From Pantoea sp. alder81 (GTDB lineage Bacteria; Pseudomonadota; Gammaproteobacteria; Enterobacterales; Enterobacteriaceae): a stretch of 64,000 nt of DNA. The stretch lies in the NCBI RefSeq assembly GCF_020179835.1, contig NZ_JAIUDA010000004.1, forward strand, positions 62,001 through 126,000. Direction: 5' to 3'. Positions 36,167-45,356 of this stretch are shown here, piece by piece. The translations under genes and the position numbers were made by a program. The notes beneath the pieces were generated by a model that worked only from the letters and a program-made list of their open reading frames with translations, made no database searches and was not told the DNA's origin. Numbering within the stretch: position 1 is the first letter of the stretch; every line of letters starts with the position of its first letter.

Positions 36167-37084
36167 GGCACTGTAGTAATCGAGGCGGAAGGTGTCGTTA
36201 CCCATGGCAAAAATGTCGTGATGCTGCACGGCGGGTAGATGTGCGAGGAAAGGATTCTTCGCCACTTGCGGCACCGTTTTTTCATCGGCGGCGAACAGCA
36301 GCAGCGTATTGCCGGTGACGCCATCCGCCATGGTCTCGCCGTTGAGTTGGATGATGTCGTTGCGTTTGCCCATGCTGGTACTGCCCTGCAGGCTGGCAGG
36401 CGGCACCGCCAGCGTGAAGCCCAACGCTTTCAGTAACTCTCCCTGCGCCGAAGCCGGCGTCCACACATTCATGCCGCGCCCATCTTCGTAATAGACAATC
36501 GCCGATGTCGGCTGCGGCGGCAGGGTAATTTTGCTGCGCAGTGTCTCGACGCGATGGTCAAACTGCGCGATTGCCTGTTTCGCCTCCGCTTCGTGACCGG
36601 TGATGTGACCCAACTGCAACGTCAGTGCCTGCCAGCTCTTATCGCCGTAATCAACCACCAGCACGGGCGCGATGGTTTTCAGCTGATCGTAGAGTTTCAG
36701 CGCAGAGTCTCCGCCGGTCGCCGCGATAACGATCAGATCGGGTGCCTCGGCTGCAATCGCTTCCGCGTTGGGCTGGCTTACGTACAGTGGCTTAACGTGA
36801 CGGGCTTTAGCGACCTCCCCCCACTGGGTAAAGAAGCCCTGGGCATCGGACACACTGCTGTTGCGACTGGTGGCGCCAGACCCAATCAGCGGCGCGTTTA
36901 TCGCCAGTAAGGTGCCGCTCAACGTCACGCTGGTAGAGACAATGCGCTGCGGTGGCTGCGGTAAGGTGAACGGGCCTTGCGGTGTGGGTATGGTGCGAGG
37001 CCAGCTGGCTGAATCTTCAGCGGCGGCCGCATAGTTGAACAGGGAGCAGAGGCAAAGCAGTAACGCCAGAACGGGCAAACGCAT
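36125..37084 (-). CDS. fepB: Ferric-enterobactin-type periplasmic binding protein FepB
   Basis: Periplasmic binding protein delivering ferric catecholates to the FepDGC transporter. 319 residues from ATG 37084 (E. coli FepB 318); ATG 37096 is possible but has no ribosome site. Signal peptide to about residue 22, then the class III domain: PQRIVSTSVTLSGTLLA, NAEAIAAEAPDLIVIAATGG. The partners fepD, fepG and fepC are not in the window. Own Fur box 25 bp upstream. In E. coli fepB is divergent from entCEBA; here thiamine genes lie upstream instead. Confidence 0.92.
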   Translation of the reverse strand: MRLPVLALLLCLCSLFNYAAAAEDSASWPRTIPTPQGPFTLPQPPQRIVSTSVTLSGTLLAINAPLIGSGATSRNSSVSDAQGFFTQWGEVAKARHVKPLYVSQPNAEAIAAEAPDLIVIAATGGDSALKLYDQLKTIAPVLVVDYGDKSWQALTLQLGHITGHEAEAKQAIAQFDHRVETLRSKITLPPQPTSAIVYYEDGRGMNVWTPASAQGELLKALGFTLAVPPASLQGSTSMGKRNDIIQLNGETMADGVTGNTLLLFAADEKTVPQVAKNPFLAHLPAVQHHDIFAMGNDTFRLDYYSASNMLSSIERQFAP

Positions 37085-37108
37085 CAGGTCATCCATTACT
37101 TGATAATT

Positions 37109-37127
37109 GAGAATGGATATCATTATC
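37109..37127 (-). promoter_or_regulatory. Fur box of fepB
   Basis: GAGAATGGATATCATTATC matches the 19-bp Fur consensus at 15 positions and lies 25 bp upstream of the fepB ATG. It is the best Fur site seen in the window. Confidence 0.8.
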
Positions 37128-37308
37128 AAAATGAAGATTTGGTGCAAGAGGATTTGGTGGCGAGGAGTGATTGGTGATTAGTGATTGGTGAAAATTGATG
37201 CTGGAGTGCGGATGAAGATTGAGTGCTCATGCCGAATGAGCTAGTTGTTGCGTCCTGCGTTCTGCAGGTTGAAGCATGCAAGGTGAGAGATGAGAGATGC
37301 ACAGAGTG

Positions 37309-37338
37309 TTGCGGGCCAGCTAATTAACCAGCCCGCAA
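37309..37338 (-). terminator. Hairpin after thiY
   Basis: TTGCGGGC (37309-37316) and GCCCGCAA (37331-37338) form a perfect 8-bp stem just downstream of the thiY stop; there is no marked T run. Confidence 0.45.
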
Positions 37339-37342
37339 ACGA

Positions 37343-38278
37343 TTATTGCTCCAGCGAGTAGCGCGTCATCGGCGCCACATCCTTGATCAGCCCGTTGGCT
37401 TTCATATATTCACCAAACGCCTGATAACGCGCTTTATCAAAGGTCGCGCTGTGCCCATCAAACAGCGGCAATGTCGCTTCCCATGCCTGATGATTGAGTT
37501 TGGTGTTCAGCTCAGGATACTGCTTAATAAACGCCTTCCAGGCTTCTTCCGGATGCGCACGCAGCCACACTACGCCCGCGTCCAGGCCGCGTAAGAATGC
37601 CGGTATACGCTTGTCCTGGGCGGCGCTCTTGTTGTTCGCCAGAATGATCAGCTCATCATAAGCGGGCACGCCATAATCTTCAGGTTTGAACACCACCGGT
37701 TTCGCGCCCTTATCCTGCAGATCAATCAGCTCGTAGTTGCGGAAAATGGTCATCGCGCCATCGATTTTGTGCGTCAGCAGCGCTGAAGTCGAATCCATGT
37801 TCAGGCTGATTAATTTCACCGAATTGATATCCACACCCTGCGATTTCAGCATGTTACGGATCGCCACATCTTCCGATCCTGGCACCGCATAGCCCAGCGT
37901 TTTACCCGCTAAATCTTTAAGTGAATGGATATCGCTGGACACGGTAGTCAACGTATTCAGCGGCTGACCAATCAGCGTCCCGACGCGGATCACCGGAATG
38001 TCTTTTTCCACCAGCGTGTAAAGCTGTGGCTGATAACTGATCGCCAGATCGGCCTTACCCGCCGCCAGCAGCAGCGGCACCGACGCTGAATCGGCGGGGG
38101 CAATCATCTCGACATCCAGCCCTTCTTTCTTGAAAGCGCCGCTGTACTGCGCGGCAAAAATAGCTGCATGGTTGGGGTTCACAAACCAGTCGAGCAGCAG
38201 GCGAACCTTCTGTTCGGCGTGCGCGCTGATGGTCGCCAGCAGCAGCAATGCGGTAATCGCGGTACGTAGGGTGTTCAA
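37343..38278 (-). CDS. thiY: Pyrimidine-precursor ABC transporter binding protein ThiY
   Basis: Periplasmic binding protein of the NMT1/THI5-like family that captures thiamine pyrimidine precursors (HMP or formylaminopyrimidine). 311 residues; signal peptide MNTLRTAITALLLLATISAHA; then LLLDWFVNPNHAAIFAAQYSG, the ThiY signature near residues 27-47, and GYAVPGSEDVAIRNML. Last gene of the operon behind the TPP riboswitch. Ligand inferred from context and family. Confidence 0.87.
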   Translation of the reverse strand: MNTLRTAITALLLLATISAHAEQKVRLLLDWFVNPNHAAIFAAQYSGAFKKEGLDVEMIAPADSASVPLLLAAGKADLAISYQPQLYTLVEKDIPVIRVGTLIGQPLNTLTTVSSDIHSLKDLAGKTLGYAVPGSEDVAIRNMLKSQGVDINSVKLISLNMDSTSALLTHKIDGAMTIFRNYELIDLQDKGAKPVVFKPEDYGVPAYDELIILANNKSAAQDKRIPAFLRGLDAGVVWLRAHPEEAWKAFIKQYPELNTKLNHQAWEATLPLFDGHSATFDKARYQAFGEYMKANGLIKDVAPMTRYSLEQ

Positions 38279-38287
38279 GGGACGTCC

Positions 38288-39022
38288 TTATGTTGAGTGC
38301 CAGAGGAATTTTTTACGCAGCAATGTGACGCCGCCGGAGAGCAGCAGAGCCAGCATCAATAACAGCAATAAAGCAGCAAAGCTGGTGGCGGTTTCCAGCC
38401 GGGCGTTGGATTGCATCATCAGGTAGCCCAGCCCTTCGCTGGCACCCACCCATTCGCCAATCACCACCCCAATCGGAGCCAGCACCACCGCCATCTGCAA
38501 GCCGGAAAAGAATTGCGGTAGCGCAGCCGGCCAGCGCACGTGCCAGAAAACCCGCGCACGTGAAGGATTCAGTGTGCCCGCCAGCTCCAGCCAGCCAGAG
38601 GGCGTGCGGCACAGGCCATCGAACAAGGACAGGCACAGCGGGAAAAAGACAATTAACGCTGCGACCACCACTTTGGAGGCGATGCCAAAACCCAGCCACA
38701 GCACCAGCAGCGGTGCCAGCGCAAACACCGGGATCGCCTGACTGGCGGTCACCAGCGGAAACAGCACGCGGCGCAGAGTCTGGCTGCCCGCCATCAGCAC
38801 CGCCAGAATGACGCCCGTCCCGACGCCCAGCAGCAGCGCCAGTACAATCTCTGCCAGTGTATACAGCGCGTGATGAGCTAACAGTTGGCGATGCAGCCAT
38901 AATGCTTCCATCACCGCCAGCGGCGAAGGTAATAAAAAGTCCGGCACGCCGTGGTGCCGCGCCAGCAGCCAGCCGCACAGCAGCACTGCGATCAGATAGA
39001 TCGCGCTAAACAGTTTTTTCAT
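38288..39022 (-). CDS. thiX: ABC transporter permease ThiX
   Basis: A 244-residue inner-membrane permease of the SsuC/ThiX type with about six helices and the cytoplasmic EAA-type loop (ELAGTLNPSRARVFWHVRWPAALP near 140-164). It overlaps thiZ by 17 bp and is 9 bp from thiY, so the three form ThiXYZ, taking up a pyrimidine precursor of thiamine. Confidence 0.85.
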   Translation of the reverse strand: MKKLFSAIYLIAVLLCGWLLARHHGVPDFLLPSPLAVMEALWLHRQLLAHHALYTLAEIVLALLLGVGTGVILAVLMAGSQTLRRVLFPLVTASQAIPVFALAPLLVLWLGFGIASKVVVAALIVFFPLCLSLFDGLCRTPSGWLELAGTLNPSRARVFWHVRWPAALPQFFSGLQMAVVLAPIGVVIGEWVGASEGLGYLMMQSNARLETATSFAALLLLLMLALLLSGGVTLLRKKFLWHST

Positions 39023-39719
39023 CTTGATTCAGTCGTGAGAAGAGTTCGCCCTGAGCCTGTAACAGGCCGGGATCGTCAAGGGATCGAGGGGCGTCACCAA
39101 CAGGGACTGGCCAGGCTTCAACCGTCAACGGCTGGTCGTGTAACAGCACGATATCATCAGCCATACGGCAGGCTTCCAGCGGATCGTGCGTAACCAGCAG
39201 CACTGTTTTGCCCTTGAGTAGCGTGGCGGTCAGGGTTTGCAGGCTGAGTTTAGTCATCACATCCAGCGTGGCGAAAGGCTCATCCATCAGCACCACTTCG
39301 CGTTGGGCATACAGCGTACGTGCCAGTGCCACACGCTGACGCATCCCGCCGGAGAGTTTATCCGGTGAGGCTTGCGCCACCTCACTCAGTTTCACCTGCT
39401 CCAGTAGCGAGATTGCGCGCGAGCGATCGGGTTTTTCACCGTTGAGCCGCGCCGCAAGCATCACGTTCTCCAACACCGTCAGCCAGGGATACAACAGATC
39501 CTGTTGCCCCATCCACGCCACTTTGCCCGGTAAACCGCTAATTTCGCCCTGTTGCGGCTGCAACAACCCCGCCACCAGCCGCAATAAGGTGCTTTTCCCA
39601 ATGCCGCTGCGGCCTAGCAGCACAGTGGTTTTACCGCCGCGCAGTTGCAGATTGAGTTGCTGGCACAGCGCCTGCTCGCCCCAGCTAAAGGTGATGTCCT
39701 TAAAACAGATCGGAGTCAT
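39006..39719 (-). CDS. thiZ: ABC transporter ATP-binding protein ThiZ
   Basis: ATPase subunit of 237 residues: Walker A GRSGIGKST, signature LSGGMRQR, Walker B VVLMDEP, H-loop THD. The ATG at 39719 overlaps the thiF stop in ATGA, and a longer frame to 39932 runs inside thiF and is rejected. It powers the ThiXY uptake system. Confidence 0.88.
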   Translation of the reverse strand: MTPICFKDITFSWGEQALCQQLNLQLRGGKTTVLLGRSGIGKSTLLRLVAGLLQPQQGEISGLPGKVAWMGQQDLLYPWLTVLENVMLAARLNGEKPDRSRAISLLEQVKLSEVAQASPDKLSGGMRQRVALARTLYAQREVVLMDEPFATLDVMTKLSLQTLTATLLKGKTVLLVTHDPLEACRMADDIVLLHDQPLTVEAWPVPVGDAPRSLDDPGLLQAQGELFSRLNQDEKTV

Positions 39720-40681
39720 GGTCGTCGTGCCGCCAACATCGCCAGACGGGTAAACCCTCGTTCTGTCAGCACCGAGGCTGCCTGCGCCGCGCGAATTCCA
39801 CTGGCACACACCAGCACGATGCGCCGATCCTGCGGCGGCTGCCAATCGGCTATTACCTGCGGCAGAATGCGTTCGACGTTGTTCGCTACGCTGACCGGCG
39901 CTTCTTCCACCGCGCGCAATTCGACAATGCAATCGTCCGCTGTCAGCAGTGGCTCATCGATAAAGGGCACGGTGTTCACCGGTTCTTCTGCGCCGTCGAA
40001 ACGGAACGCGCGAAAATGCCAGTTGATGAAGTCACAGTTGATGACGCTGCCCAGTGGCGAAGGCTGCAGGTTCAGCAGCACACTTAACGCCATCTGTGCC
40101 TGCATCGCCCCCAGCGTGGCCACCGCCGGCCCCATTACGCCCGCGGTGTTGCAGTTGGCTGCTGAAGTGGGTAAGCGTGGAAACAGCGCCCGATAGCTGG
40201 GTGCGATGCCGCAGAAGCCACCGACGTAGCCTTGCCGACCCAACACCGAGGCACTGATCAAGGGAAGCTGCGCTGCCAGACAGGCGTCGGAAAGTTGATA
40301 GGTCACCGCGAAGTTATCAGCCGCATCGACCACCAGATCGATATCCGTGAGCAGGTGCGGCAGATCGCTGGCGCCGATAGCCCGTGGCACCACCTCTATC
40401 TGCACCTCGGGATTACGATGCAACAGCGCCTGTTGCGCCCGTGCTGCCTTGCTGTGACCAATGTCCTGCATCGTAAATAGCGTCTGGCGATGAAGGTTGT
40501 GCAAGGCCACTTCATCGTCGTCACACAGGCGGATAAAACCGACGCCTGCGCCAACCAGTTGCGGCAACAACGTGGCACCCAATCCGCCCGCCCCTACCAC
40601 TAATACACGCGCATCCGTCAGTTTTTGCTGACCTGCTGTGCCGATTTCCGGCAGCATCATCTGCCGTTGATAGCGATCCAT
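39716..40681 (-). CDS. thiF: ThiS adenylyltransferase ThiF with fused rhodanese domain
   Basis: E1-like enzyme that adenylates the C-terminus of ThiS. 321 residues: nucleotide loop VVGAGGLGATLLPQL near 29-43, adenylation residues in ADNFAVTYQLSD, and the Cys in ANCNTAGVMGP that forms the ThiS link. Residues 230-321 are rhodanese-like, with the Cys loop VLVCASGIRAAQAA. The CxxC zinc pair of E. coli ThiF (in CYRC) is SYRA here. The fused rhodanese probably supplies the sulfur that E. coli takes from ThiI. Confidence 0.85.
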   Translation of the reverse strand: MDRYQRQMMLPEIGTAGQQKLTDARVLVVGAGGLGATLLPQLVGAGVGFIRLCDDDEVALHNLHRQTLFTMQDIGHSKAARAQQALLHRNPEVQIEVVPRAIGASDLPHLLTDIDLVVDAADNFAVTYQLSDACLAAQLPLISASVLGRQGYVGGFCGIAPSYRALFPRLPTSAANCNTAGVMGPAVATLGAMQAQMALSVLLNLQPSPLGSVINCDFINWHFRAFRFDGAEEPVNTVPFIDEPLLTADDCIVELRAVEEAPVSVANNVERILPQVIADWQPPQDRRIVLVCASGIRAAQAASVLTERGFTRLAMLAARRP

Positions 40682-40690
40682 GATGGCTCC

Positions 40691-41449
40691 TTAACTCAGA
40701 CTCGCCAGACCAAAGATCGGTGTAGAAGCCGCCGCCATATCGCGCTTCTCCATCAATCCGGCACTGCGCGCGGCCTGCCCCGCTTCAATCGCCAGACGGA
40801 AACCGTTCGCCATAGCAACCGGATCGCCCGCTTTCGCCACGGCAGTATTGAGCAGGATGCCATCGAAGCCCATTTCCATCGCCTGCGCGGCCTGTGATGG
40901 CGCGCCTATACCGGCATCAATAATCAGCGGGATATCGCTGAACCACGCCCGCATCGCGCGCAATCCTTCGATATTGCGTAACCCCTGCCCGGAACCGATG
41001 GGTGCGCCCCACGGCATCAGCAGTTCACAACCGGCTTCCAGCAGCTTCTCACCGACGATCAAATCTTCGGTGGTGTACGGGAACACCTGAAAACCGTCCG
41101 CACACAGGATGCGTGCCGCTTCGACCAGCGCAAAAGGATCCGGCTGGAGCGTGTCGGCATGACCGATCACTTCCAGTTTGATCCACGAGGTGTTGAACAG
41201 CTCACGTGCCATTTGTGCGGTGGTCACCGCCTCTTTCACCGTGTGACAGCCCGCGGTATTCGGCAGCACGCGAATGTCCAGACCGGTCAGCAGCTCGCGA
41301 AAAGCCGCCCCTGCCGCGCCTTCACGACGCAAACTGACGGTGATGATGTCCGTGCCGGAGGCGGCAATCGCCTGTTGCAGAATGGCCGGTGACGGATAGC
41401 CCGCGGTGCCGAGTAGAAAACGTGACTGGGGAGCGAAATCGTAAAACAT
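40691..41449 (-). CDS. thiG: Thiazole synthase ThiG
   Basis: Condenses deoxyxylulose phosphate, dehydroglycine and ThiS thiocarboxylate into the thiazole phosphate. 252 residues; the Schiff-base Lys lies in WIKLEVIG near residue 98; also [13 protein letters not shown] and [24 protein letters not shown] phosphate-binding turns. Nine bp before thiF and 3 bp after thiS. Confidence 0.93.
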   Translation of the reverse strand: MFYDFAPQSRFLLGTAGYPSPAILQQAIAASGTDIITVSLRREGAAGAAFRELLTGLDIRVLPNTAGCHTVKEAVTTAQMARELFNTSWIKLEVIGHADTLQPDPFALVEAARILCADGFQVFPYTTEDLIVGEKLLEAGCELLMPWGAPIGSGQGLRNIEGLRAMRAWFSDIPLIIDAGIGAPSQAAQAMEMGFDGILLNTAVAKAGDPVAMANGFRLAIEAGQAARSAGLMEKRDMAAASTPIFGLASLS

Positions 41450-41452
41450 GGT

Positions 41453-41650
41453 TCAACCTCCCTGCATCGGGGACAAGACTTCCAGCTGGCAGCCCTCTTC
41501 GAGTCGCTGGCTGCTGTACTGACTTTTGGGCACAAAGTTGCCGTTGAAAGCGCTGGCGACGCAGGCGGCGTCAATTTGCTGTTCGATCAGCAATTCGCTG
41601 AGCGTGCAGGCCTCGGTGCGGATCGCACGGCCGTTAAGCTGAATGTTCAT
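41453..41650 (-). CDS. thiS: Sulfur carrier ThiS
   Basis: A 65-residue ubiquitin-like carrier, MNIQLNGRAIRTEACTLSEL, ending in the Gly-Gly that is adenylated and thiocarboxylated. It overlaps thiO by 17 bp and precedes thiG. Confidence 0.92.
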   Translation of the reverse strand: MNIQLNGRAIRTEACTLSELLIEQQIDAACVASAFNGNFVPKSQYSSQRLEEGCQLEVLSPMQGG

Positions 41651-42578
41651 AGGATTGTTCCCCGAAAAGGCGCTGCATCAACTGTTCTGCCATCATTGGC
41701 GCCAGCAGAAAACCGTGGCGATACATGCCGTTAAGATAAAAGGTGTCGTTTTGATAGTGGATTTCCGGCAGGTTGGCCGGATAGGCAGGACGTAAACCGC
41801 TGCCGCTTTCCACCACGCGGGCTTCAGCAAGGGCAGGATGAATGGCGTAAGCCGCGCTGAGCAGCTCCATCATGGCGCGCGCACTGATGGCGCTGGCATC
41901 GTCACTTTCCACCATGGTGGCACCGAGCATGAAATGGCCGTTACGGCGCGGCACCAGATAGCACGGAAAGCGCGGATGCAGCAGGCGAATTGGACGCGAG
42001 AACTGCACCTCATCGCTGTGCAGAATCACCATTTCACCACGCACCGCCCGCAGGCGCGGAAGATCGGTTTTGGCATGCATGCCACGGCAATCAATCACCC
42101 GGCCCGAAGGTTGTTTTGCATCAAAACGCACGCCGCGCTGTAACAGCTTTTTGCGCATTTCGGTGAGCGCCAGGCGCGGGTCGAGATGTGCTTCCCCGGC
42201 AAAAAACAGCCCGCGCGCAAAACGCCCCGCCAGCAGAGGTTCAAGCTCACCGGGATCGACCCATTGGTGCTGTTCGGTCATGCGTGCGAAGCGAGTCAGT
42301 TCCTGGCTGTCGCGCGGTGGCGCCACCACCAGCGTTCCCTGATGCGCCACGCTGCTGACGCGCTGTTGCCACCAGCCAGCAGCGTGTTGACCGAGAGTGA
42401 TCACTTCCTGCGGTGCACTTTCAGATTCACACCAGGGTGCGAGCATGCCGCCAGCAAACCAGGAGGCGGGTTGGCGCGAATCGTCGCCAATGATGTCGAC
42501 GTCTTCGCCGCGTTCAGCCAGCAGCGTTGCCACGCAGAGGCCTGCCACGCCGCAGCCTAATACTGTCCAGCGACTCAC
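41634..42578 (-). CDS. thiO: Glycine oxidase ThiO
   Basis: FAD enzyme that oxidises glycine to iminoacetate for ThiG using oxygen. 314 residues; dinucleotide motif GCGVAGLCVATLLAERG near 8-24 and the C-terminal LRPAYPANLPEI and YRHGFLLAPMMA of D-amino-acid-oxidase-like proteins. It replaces the anaerobic tyrosine lyase ThiH of E. coli, so this route needs oxygen. First gene of the operon, about 130 bp after the riboswitch. Confidence 0.9.
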   Translation of the reverse strand: MSRWTVLGCGVAGLCVATLLAERGEDVDIIGDDSRQPASWFAGGMLAPWCESESAPQEVITLGQHAAGWWQQRVSSVAHQGTLVVAPPRDSQELTRFARMTEQHQWVDPGELEPLLAGRFARGLFFAGEAHLDPRLALTEMRKKLLQRGVRFDAKQPSGRVIDCRGMHAKTDLPRLRAVRGEMVILHSDEVQFSRPIRLLHPRFPCYLVPRRNGHFMLGATMVESDDASAISARAMMELLSAAYAIHPALAEARVVESGSGLRPAYPANLPEIHYQNDTFYLNGMYRHGFLLAPMMAEQLMQRLFGEQSYEHSA

Positions 42579-42990
42579 AGCAGGTTATCCAGGATATAAA
42601 GGGAATTCACATCGGCCTCTCAGTGTTGACTGAGACCCGCAGATACAGGAGGAGGGAAAGGGCGCGAGCGATCCTCTGCGCCAGACAACACCGGAGCGGT
42701 GCTGTCAGTCTTCCTACGCCAGTATCAACTGGGTCAGGTTCAAAGGGTCGCTAAGCCGCGCATTGCGCTTTTAGCCTCTCAGTCTCTTTGGCGAGACTCC
42801 CCCGACGCGTCTATTTGTATTGCAGGTGCAGGTCGCCGTCAAGCACGGATTGCCGAAGACAGCCGTCACGTCATCGCATGGCATTTATCGCTACGTGCAC
42901 GTTCTGGATCGAAAACGTAACATATGGTATACAAAGGCATTATTGCTACTTTTCAAGCGCAAAGAAATTACAGGTGATGTTGGACTCATT
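42579..42990. other. Intergenic region thiO-ribH
   Basis: It holds the TPP riboswitch with its leader towards thiO and, on the other side, the promoter region of the lumazine synthase gene. A CATATGGTATAC sequence near 42920-42931 may belong to that promoter. No FMN riboswitch was recognised there. Confidence 0.5.
42711..42802 (-). promoter_or_regulatory. TPP (THI-box) riboswitch
   Basis: On the minus strand the conserved THI-box parts occur in order: CTGAGA (plus-strand 42777-42782), ACCCTTTGAACCTGA (42734-42748) and GGCGTAGGAAG (42710-42720), starting with GGGG at the 5' end. It is upstream of thiO and would shut off the whole thi operon when thiamine pyrophosphate is abundant. A stem at 42675-42705 (GACAGCACCG/CGGTGTTGTC) may be its expression platform. 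Confidence 0.93.
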
Positions 42991-43428
42991 ATGAAAAATA
43001 TTAGAATTGCCTTTATTAAAGCCGGTTGGCACAAAGAGATTGTGCACAATGCTTTGGTGGGTTTTGAGCAAGAATTAGAAGCACAGAACGTTGAAGCGGA
43101 ATTAAAAGTTCTGGAAGTGCCGGGCGCATTTGAAATGCCGCTGCTGGCAAAACGCTTAGCGGAAACCGGCAAATACGACGCGATCGTTGCGGCTGCGCTG
43201 GTGGTGGATGGCGGTATCTATCGCCACGATTTCGTTGCGGCAGCAGTCGTTGATGGCCTGATGAACGTTCAGCTGACCACCAATGTTCCGGTGTTCTCCG
43301 TTTCGCTGACGCCACACAATTTCCAGCCGGTCGATGTGCTGGAAAACTTCTATACCGAACACTTTATTAAGAAAGGCAAAGAAGCCGCGCGTGCTGCGCT
43401 GGCCATTCATAATTTGTCGATCGATTAA
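42991..43428 (+). CDS. ribH: 6,7-dimethyl-8-ribityllumazine synthase, RibH2-like
   Basis: Condenses the butanone phosphate and ribityl-amino-uracil to the riboflavin precursor. 145 residues from ATG 42991; IRIAFIKAGWHKEIV, LEVPGAFEMPLLAKRLA and VVDGGIYRHDFVAAAVV are lumazine-synthase motifs. The GGIYRHDF loop and lack of the usual T(G/N)FVA-type housekeeping pattern point to the type II (decameric, Brucella RibH2-like) group. It is alone, without ribD, ribE or nusB, so it is probably additional to the housekeeping ribE. Confidence 0.82.
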   Translation: MKNIRIAFIKAGWHKEIVHNALVGFEQELEAQNVEAELKVLEVPGAFEMPLLAKRLAETGKYDAIVAAALVVDGGIYRHDFVAAAVVDGLMNVQLTTNVPVFSVSLTPHNFQPVDVLENFYTEHFIKKGKEAARAALAIHNLSID

Positions 43429-43439
43429 TTCTCTCTCAG

Positions 43440-43469
43440 GAACACTTCATTATTCGCAGTGAAGTGTTC
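43440..43469 (+). terminator. Hairpin after ribH
   Basis: A perfect 10-bp stem (GAACACTTCA 43440-43449, TGAAGTGTTC 43460-43469) lies a few bases after the lumazine synthase stop, followed by a mixed T-rich tail. Confidence 0.6.
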
Positions 43470-43634
43470 TTGCTCTCAATAATACCTCCCTGCCCTTAAG
43501 AACAATATGTTCTACGCTATTTCGAAAATCGCATAAGCCACTTTCACTGCTCTCCTTTGCAACTTCAACTTACGTAAATTTTTGTCGTAAACAGCAAAAG
43601 GTGTACAAAAACACTTCACATTCATAGCATTCAC

Positions 43635-43658
43635 TATAATGTATAGCACAGGCTATAC
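43635..43658 (+). promoter_or_regulatory. sitA promoter -10 and MntR-type operator
   Basis: A perfect TATAAT (43635-43640) is followed at once by the inverted repeat GTATAGC-ACAG-GCTATAC (43641-43658). The core ATAGC-N4-GCTAT is that of the MntR box (CATAGCAAAGGCTATG). A repressor here would block the start of sitABCD in manganese-rich cells. Confidence 0.75.
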
Positions 43659-43674
43659 TTCTCAGGGGATGACT

Positions 43675-44574
43675 ATGTTGACCAGGCACGTTGTATCGGT
43701 TGTGATGCTTACGCTCGCGATGAGCACTACGGCATTTGCTGCCGACAAACTCAAAGTGGTCACCACTTTCACGGTGATCGCAGACATGGCAAAAAACGTC
43801 GCGGGTGATGCCGCCGAAGTGACGTCCATTACCAAGCCCGGCGCAGAGATCCACGAATACCAACCTACCCCAGGCGATATCCGTCGCGCGCAGGGCGCCG
43901 ATCTGATCCTGGTAAACGGTTTTAATCTGGAGCAGTGGTTTAGCCGCTTTTACCAGCGCCTGAAAGGCGTGCCTGAAGTCACGGTGACCGAAGGCATTGA
44001 ACCCTTAGGCATCACCGAAGGCCCTTACAACGGTAAACCCAACCCGCATGCCTGGATGTCACCAGACAATGCGCTGATTTACGTCGATAACATCCGCAAA
44101 GCACTGCAAATATACGATCCCGCCAATGCCGCCGTTTACCAGGCCAATGCGGATCGCTATAAAGCGCAAATCCAGCAGACTCTGGCACCGATGCGCGCCG
44201 GGATCGAAAAACTGCCTGAAAACCAGCGCTGGCTGGTGACCAGTGAGGGCGCGTTTTCCTATCTGGCGCGTGATTTAGGTCTGAAAGAACTTTATCTGTG
44301 GCCGATCAATGCCGATCAGCAGGGCACGCCGCAACAGGTGCGCAAAGTGATCGATGCGGTCAGAACTCAAAACATTCCGACCATCTTTAGCGAAAGCACC
44401 ATCTCCGCCAAACCGGCCCAACAGGTCGCGCGTGAAGCGGGTATTCACTACGGCGGCGTGCTGTATGTTGACTCTCTCAGCAATAGCGATGGGCCAGTTC
44501 CGACCTACCTTGACCTCCTTCGAGTGACCACAGACACCGTGGTAAAAGGCATCACCGCCGGGAGCCAAAAATGA
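43675..44574 (+). CDS. sitA: Manganese/iron ABC transporter binding protein SitA
   Basis: Periplasmic cluster A-I metal-binding protein for Mn(II)/Fe(II). The ATG at 43675 has GGGG six bases upstream and gives a 23-residue signal peptide ending FAA; ATG 43669 or 43639 are too close to the ribosome site or inside the operator. Metal ligands include His in [11 protein letters not shown], His in NPHAWMSPD, Glu in [13 protein letters not shown] loop and Asp in YVDSLS. First gene of sitABCD. Confidence 0.93.
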   Translation: MLTRHVVSVVMLTLAMSTTAFAADKLKVVTTFTVIADMAKNVAGDAAEVTSITKPGAEIHEYQPTPGDIRRAQGADLILVNGFNLEQWFSRFYQRLKGVPEVTVTEGIEPLGITEGPYNGKPNPHAWMSPDNALIYVDNIRKALQIYDPANAAVYQANADRYKAQIQQTLAPMRAGIEKLPENQRWLVTSEGAFSYLARDLGLKELYLWPINADQQGTPQQVRKVIDAVRTQNIPTIFSESTISAKPAQQVAREAGIHYGGVLYVDSLSNSDGPVPTYLDLLRVTTDTVVKGITAGSQK

Positions 44575-45356
44575 CCCTAAACGTGCAGGATGTTAGCGTC
44601 ACCTACCGCAACGGTCACACTGCGCTGCGTCAGGCCTCTTTCTCCGTGCCAGCGGGCAGCATCGCCGCGCTGGTGGGCGTCAACGGCTCGGGAAAATCGA
44701 CGCTGTTTAAGGCCATTATGGGTTTTGTGCCACTCTCAACCGGTCTGGTCACGCTGGCGGAGATGCCCGCTAAGCGCGCGCTAAAACACAATATCGTCTC
44801 CTATGTGCCGCAGTCGGAAGAAGTGGACTGGAGCTTCCCGGTGCTGGTGGAAGATGTCGTGATGATGGGCCGCTACGGCTACATGAATATGCTGCGTATC
44901 CCGCGAGCCGAAGATAAACGCAGCGTGGATGAGGCGCTGGCACGCGTCGGGATGAGTGATTACCACCATCGTCAGATTGGCGAACTCTCAGGCGGGCAGA
45001 AAAAACGTGTCTTCCTCGCACGGGCGCTGGCGCAGAGTGGGCAAATCATCCTGCTGGATGAGCCCTTTACCGGCGTCGATGTCAAAACTGAAGCGGCGAT
45101 CATCACCCTGTTGCAGGAGTTGCGTGATGAGGGCCGTACCATGCTGGTCTCCACGCACGATCTCAACACCATCCCTGATTACTGCGACCGCTGCGTACTG
45201 GTGAAAAACACGGTGCTGGCGAGCGGCTTACTGCGCGACACCTTCACCGCCGCCAATCTGGCACGCACCTTTGACGGTGAGGTACAACAGCGCAATGCCG
45301 CATTGTTGCAAAAGATTGCCGCACGTCCGGGGGCGGATCATGTCGTGGATTATTGA
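44571..45356 (+). CDS. sitB: Manganese/iron ABC transporter ATPase SitB
   Basis: A 261-residue ATPase: Walker [10 protein letters not shown] near 38-46, signature LSGGQKKR, Walker B ILLDEPF, and H-loop STHD. Overlaps sitA (ATGA) and sitC (17 bp), showing translational coupling. Confidence 0.93.
   Translation: MTLNVQDVSVTYRNGHTALRQASFSVPAGSIAALVGVNGSGKSTLFKAIMGFVPLSTGLVTLAEMPAKRALKHNIVSYVPQSEEVDWSFPVLVEDVVMMGRYGYMNMLRIPRAEDKRSVDEALARVGMSDYHHRQIGELSGGQKKRVFLARALAQSGQIILLDEPFTGVDVKTEAAIITLLQELRDEGRTMLVSTHDLNTIPDYCDRCVLVKNTVLASGLLRDTFTAANLARTFDGEVQQRNAALLQKIAARPGADHVVDY

Noticed and set aside
37165..37200. Repeated GATTGGTGATTAGTG-type words after fepB
   Set aside because: Short low-complexity sequence, no clear unit or symmetry.
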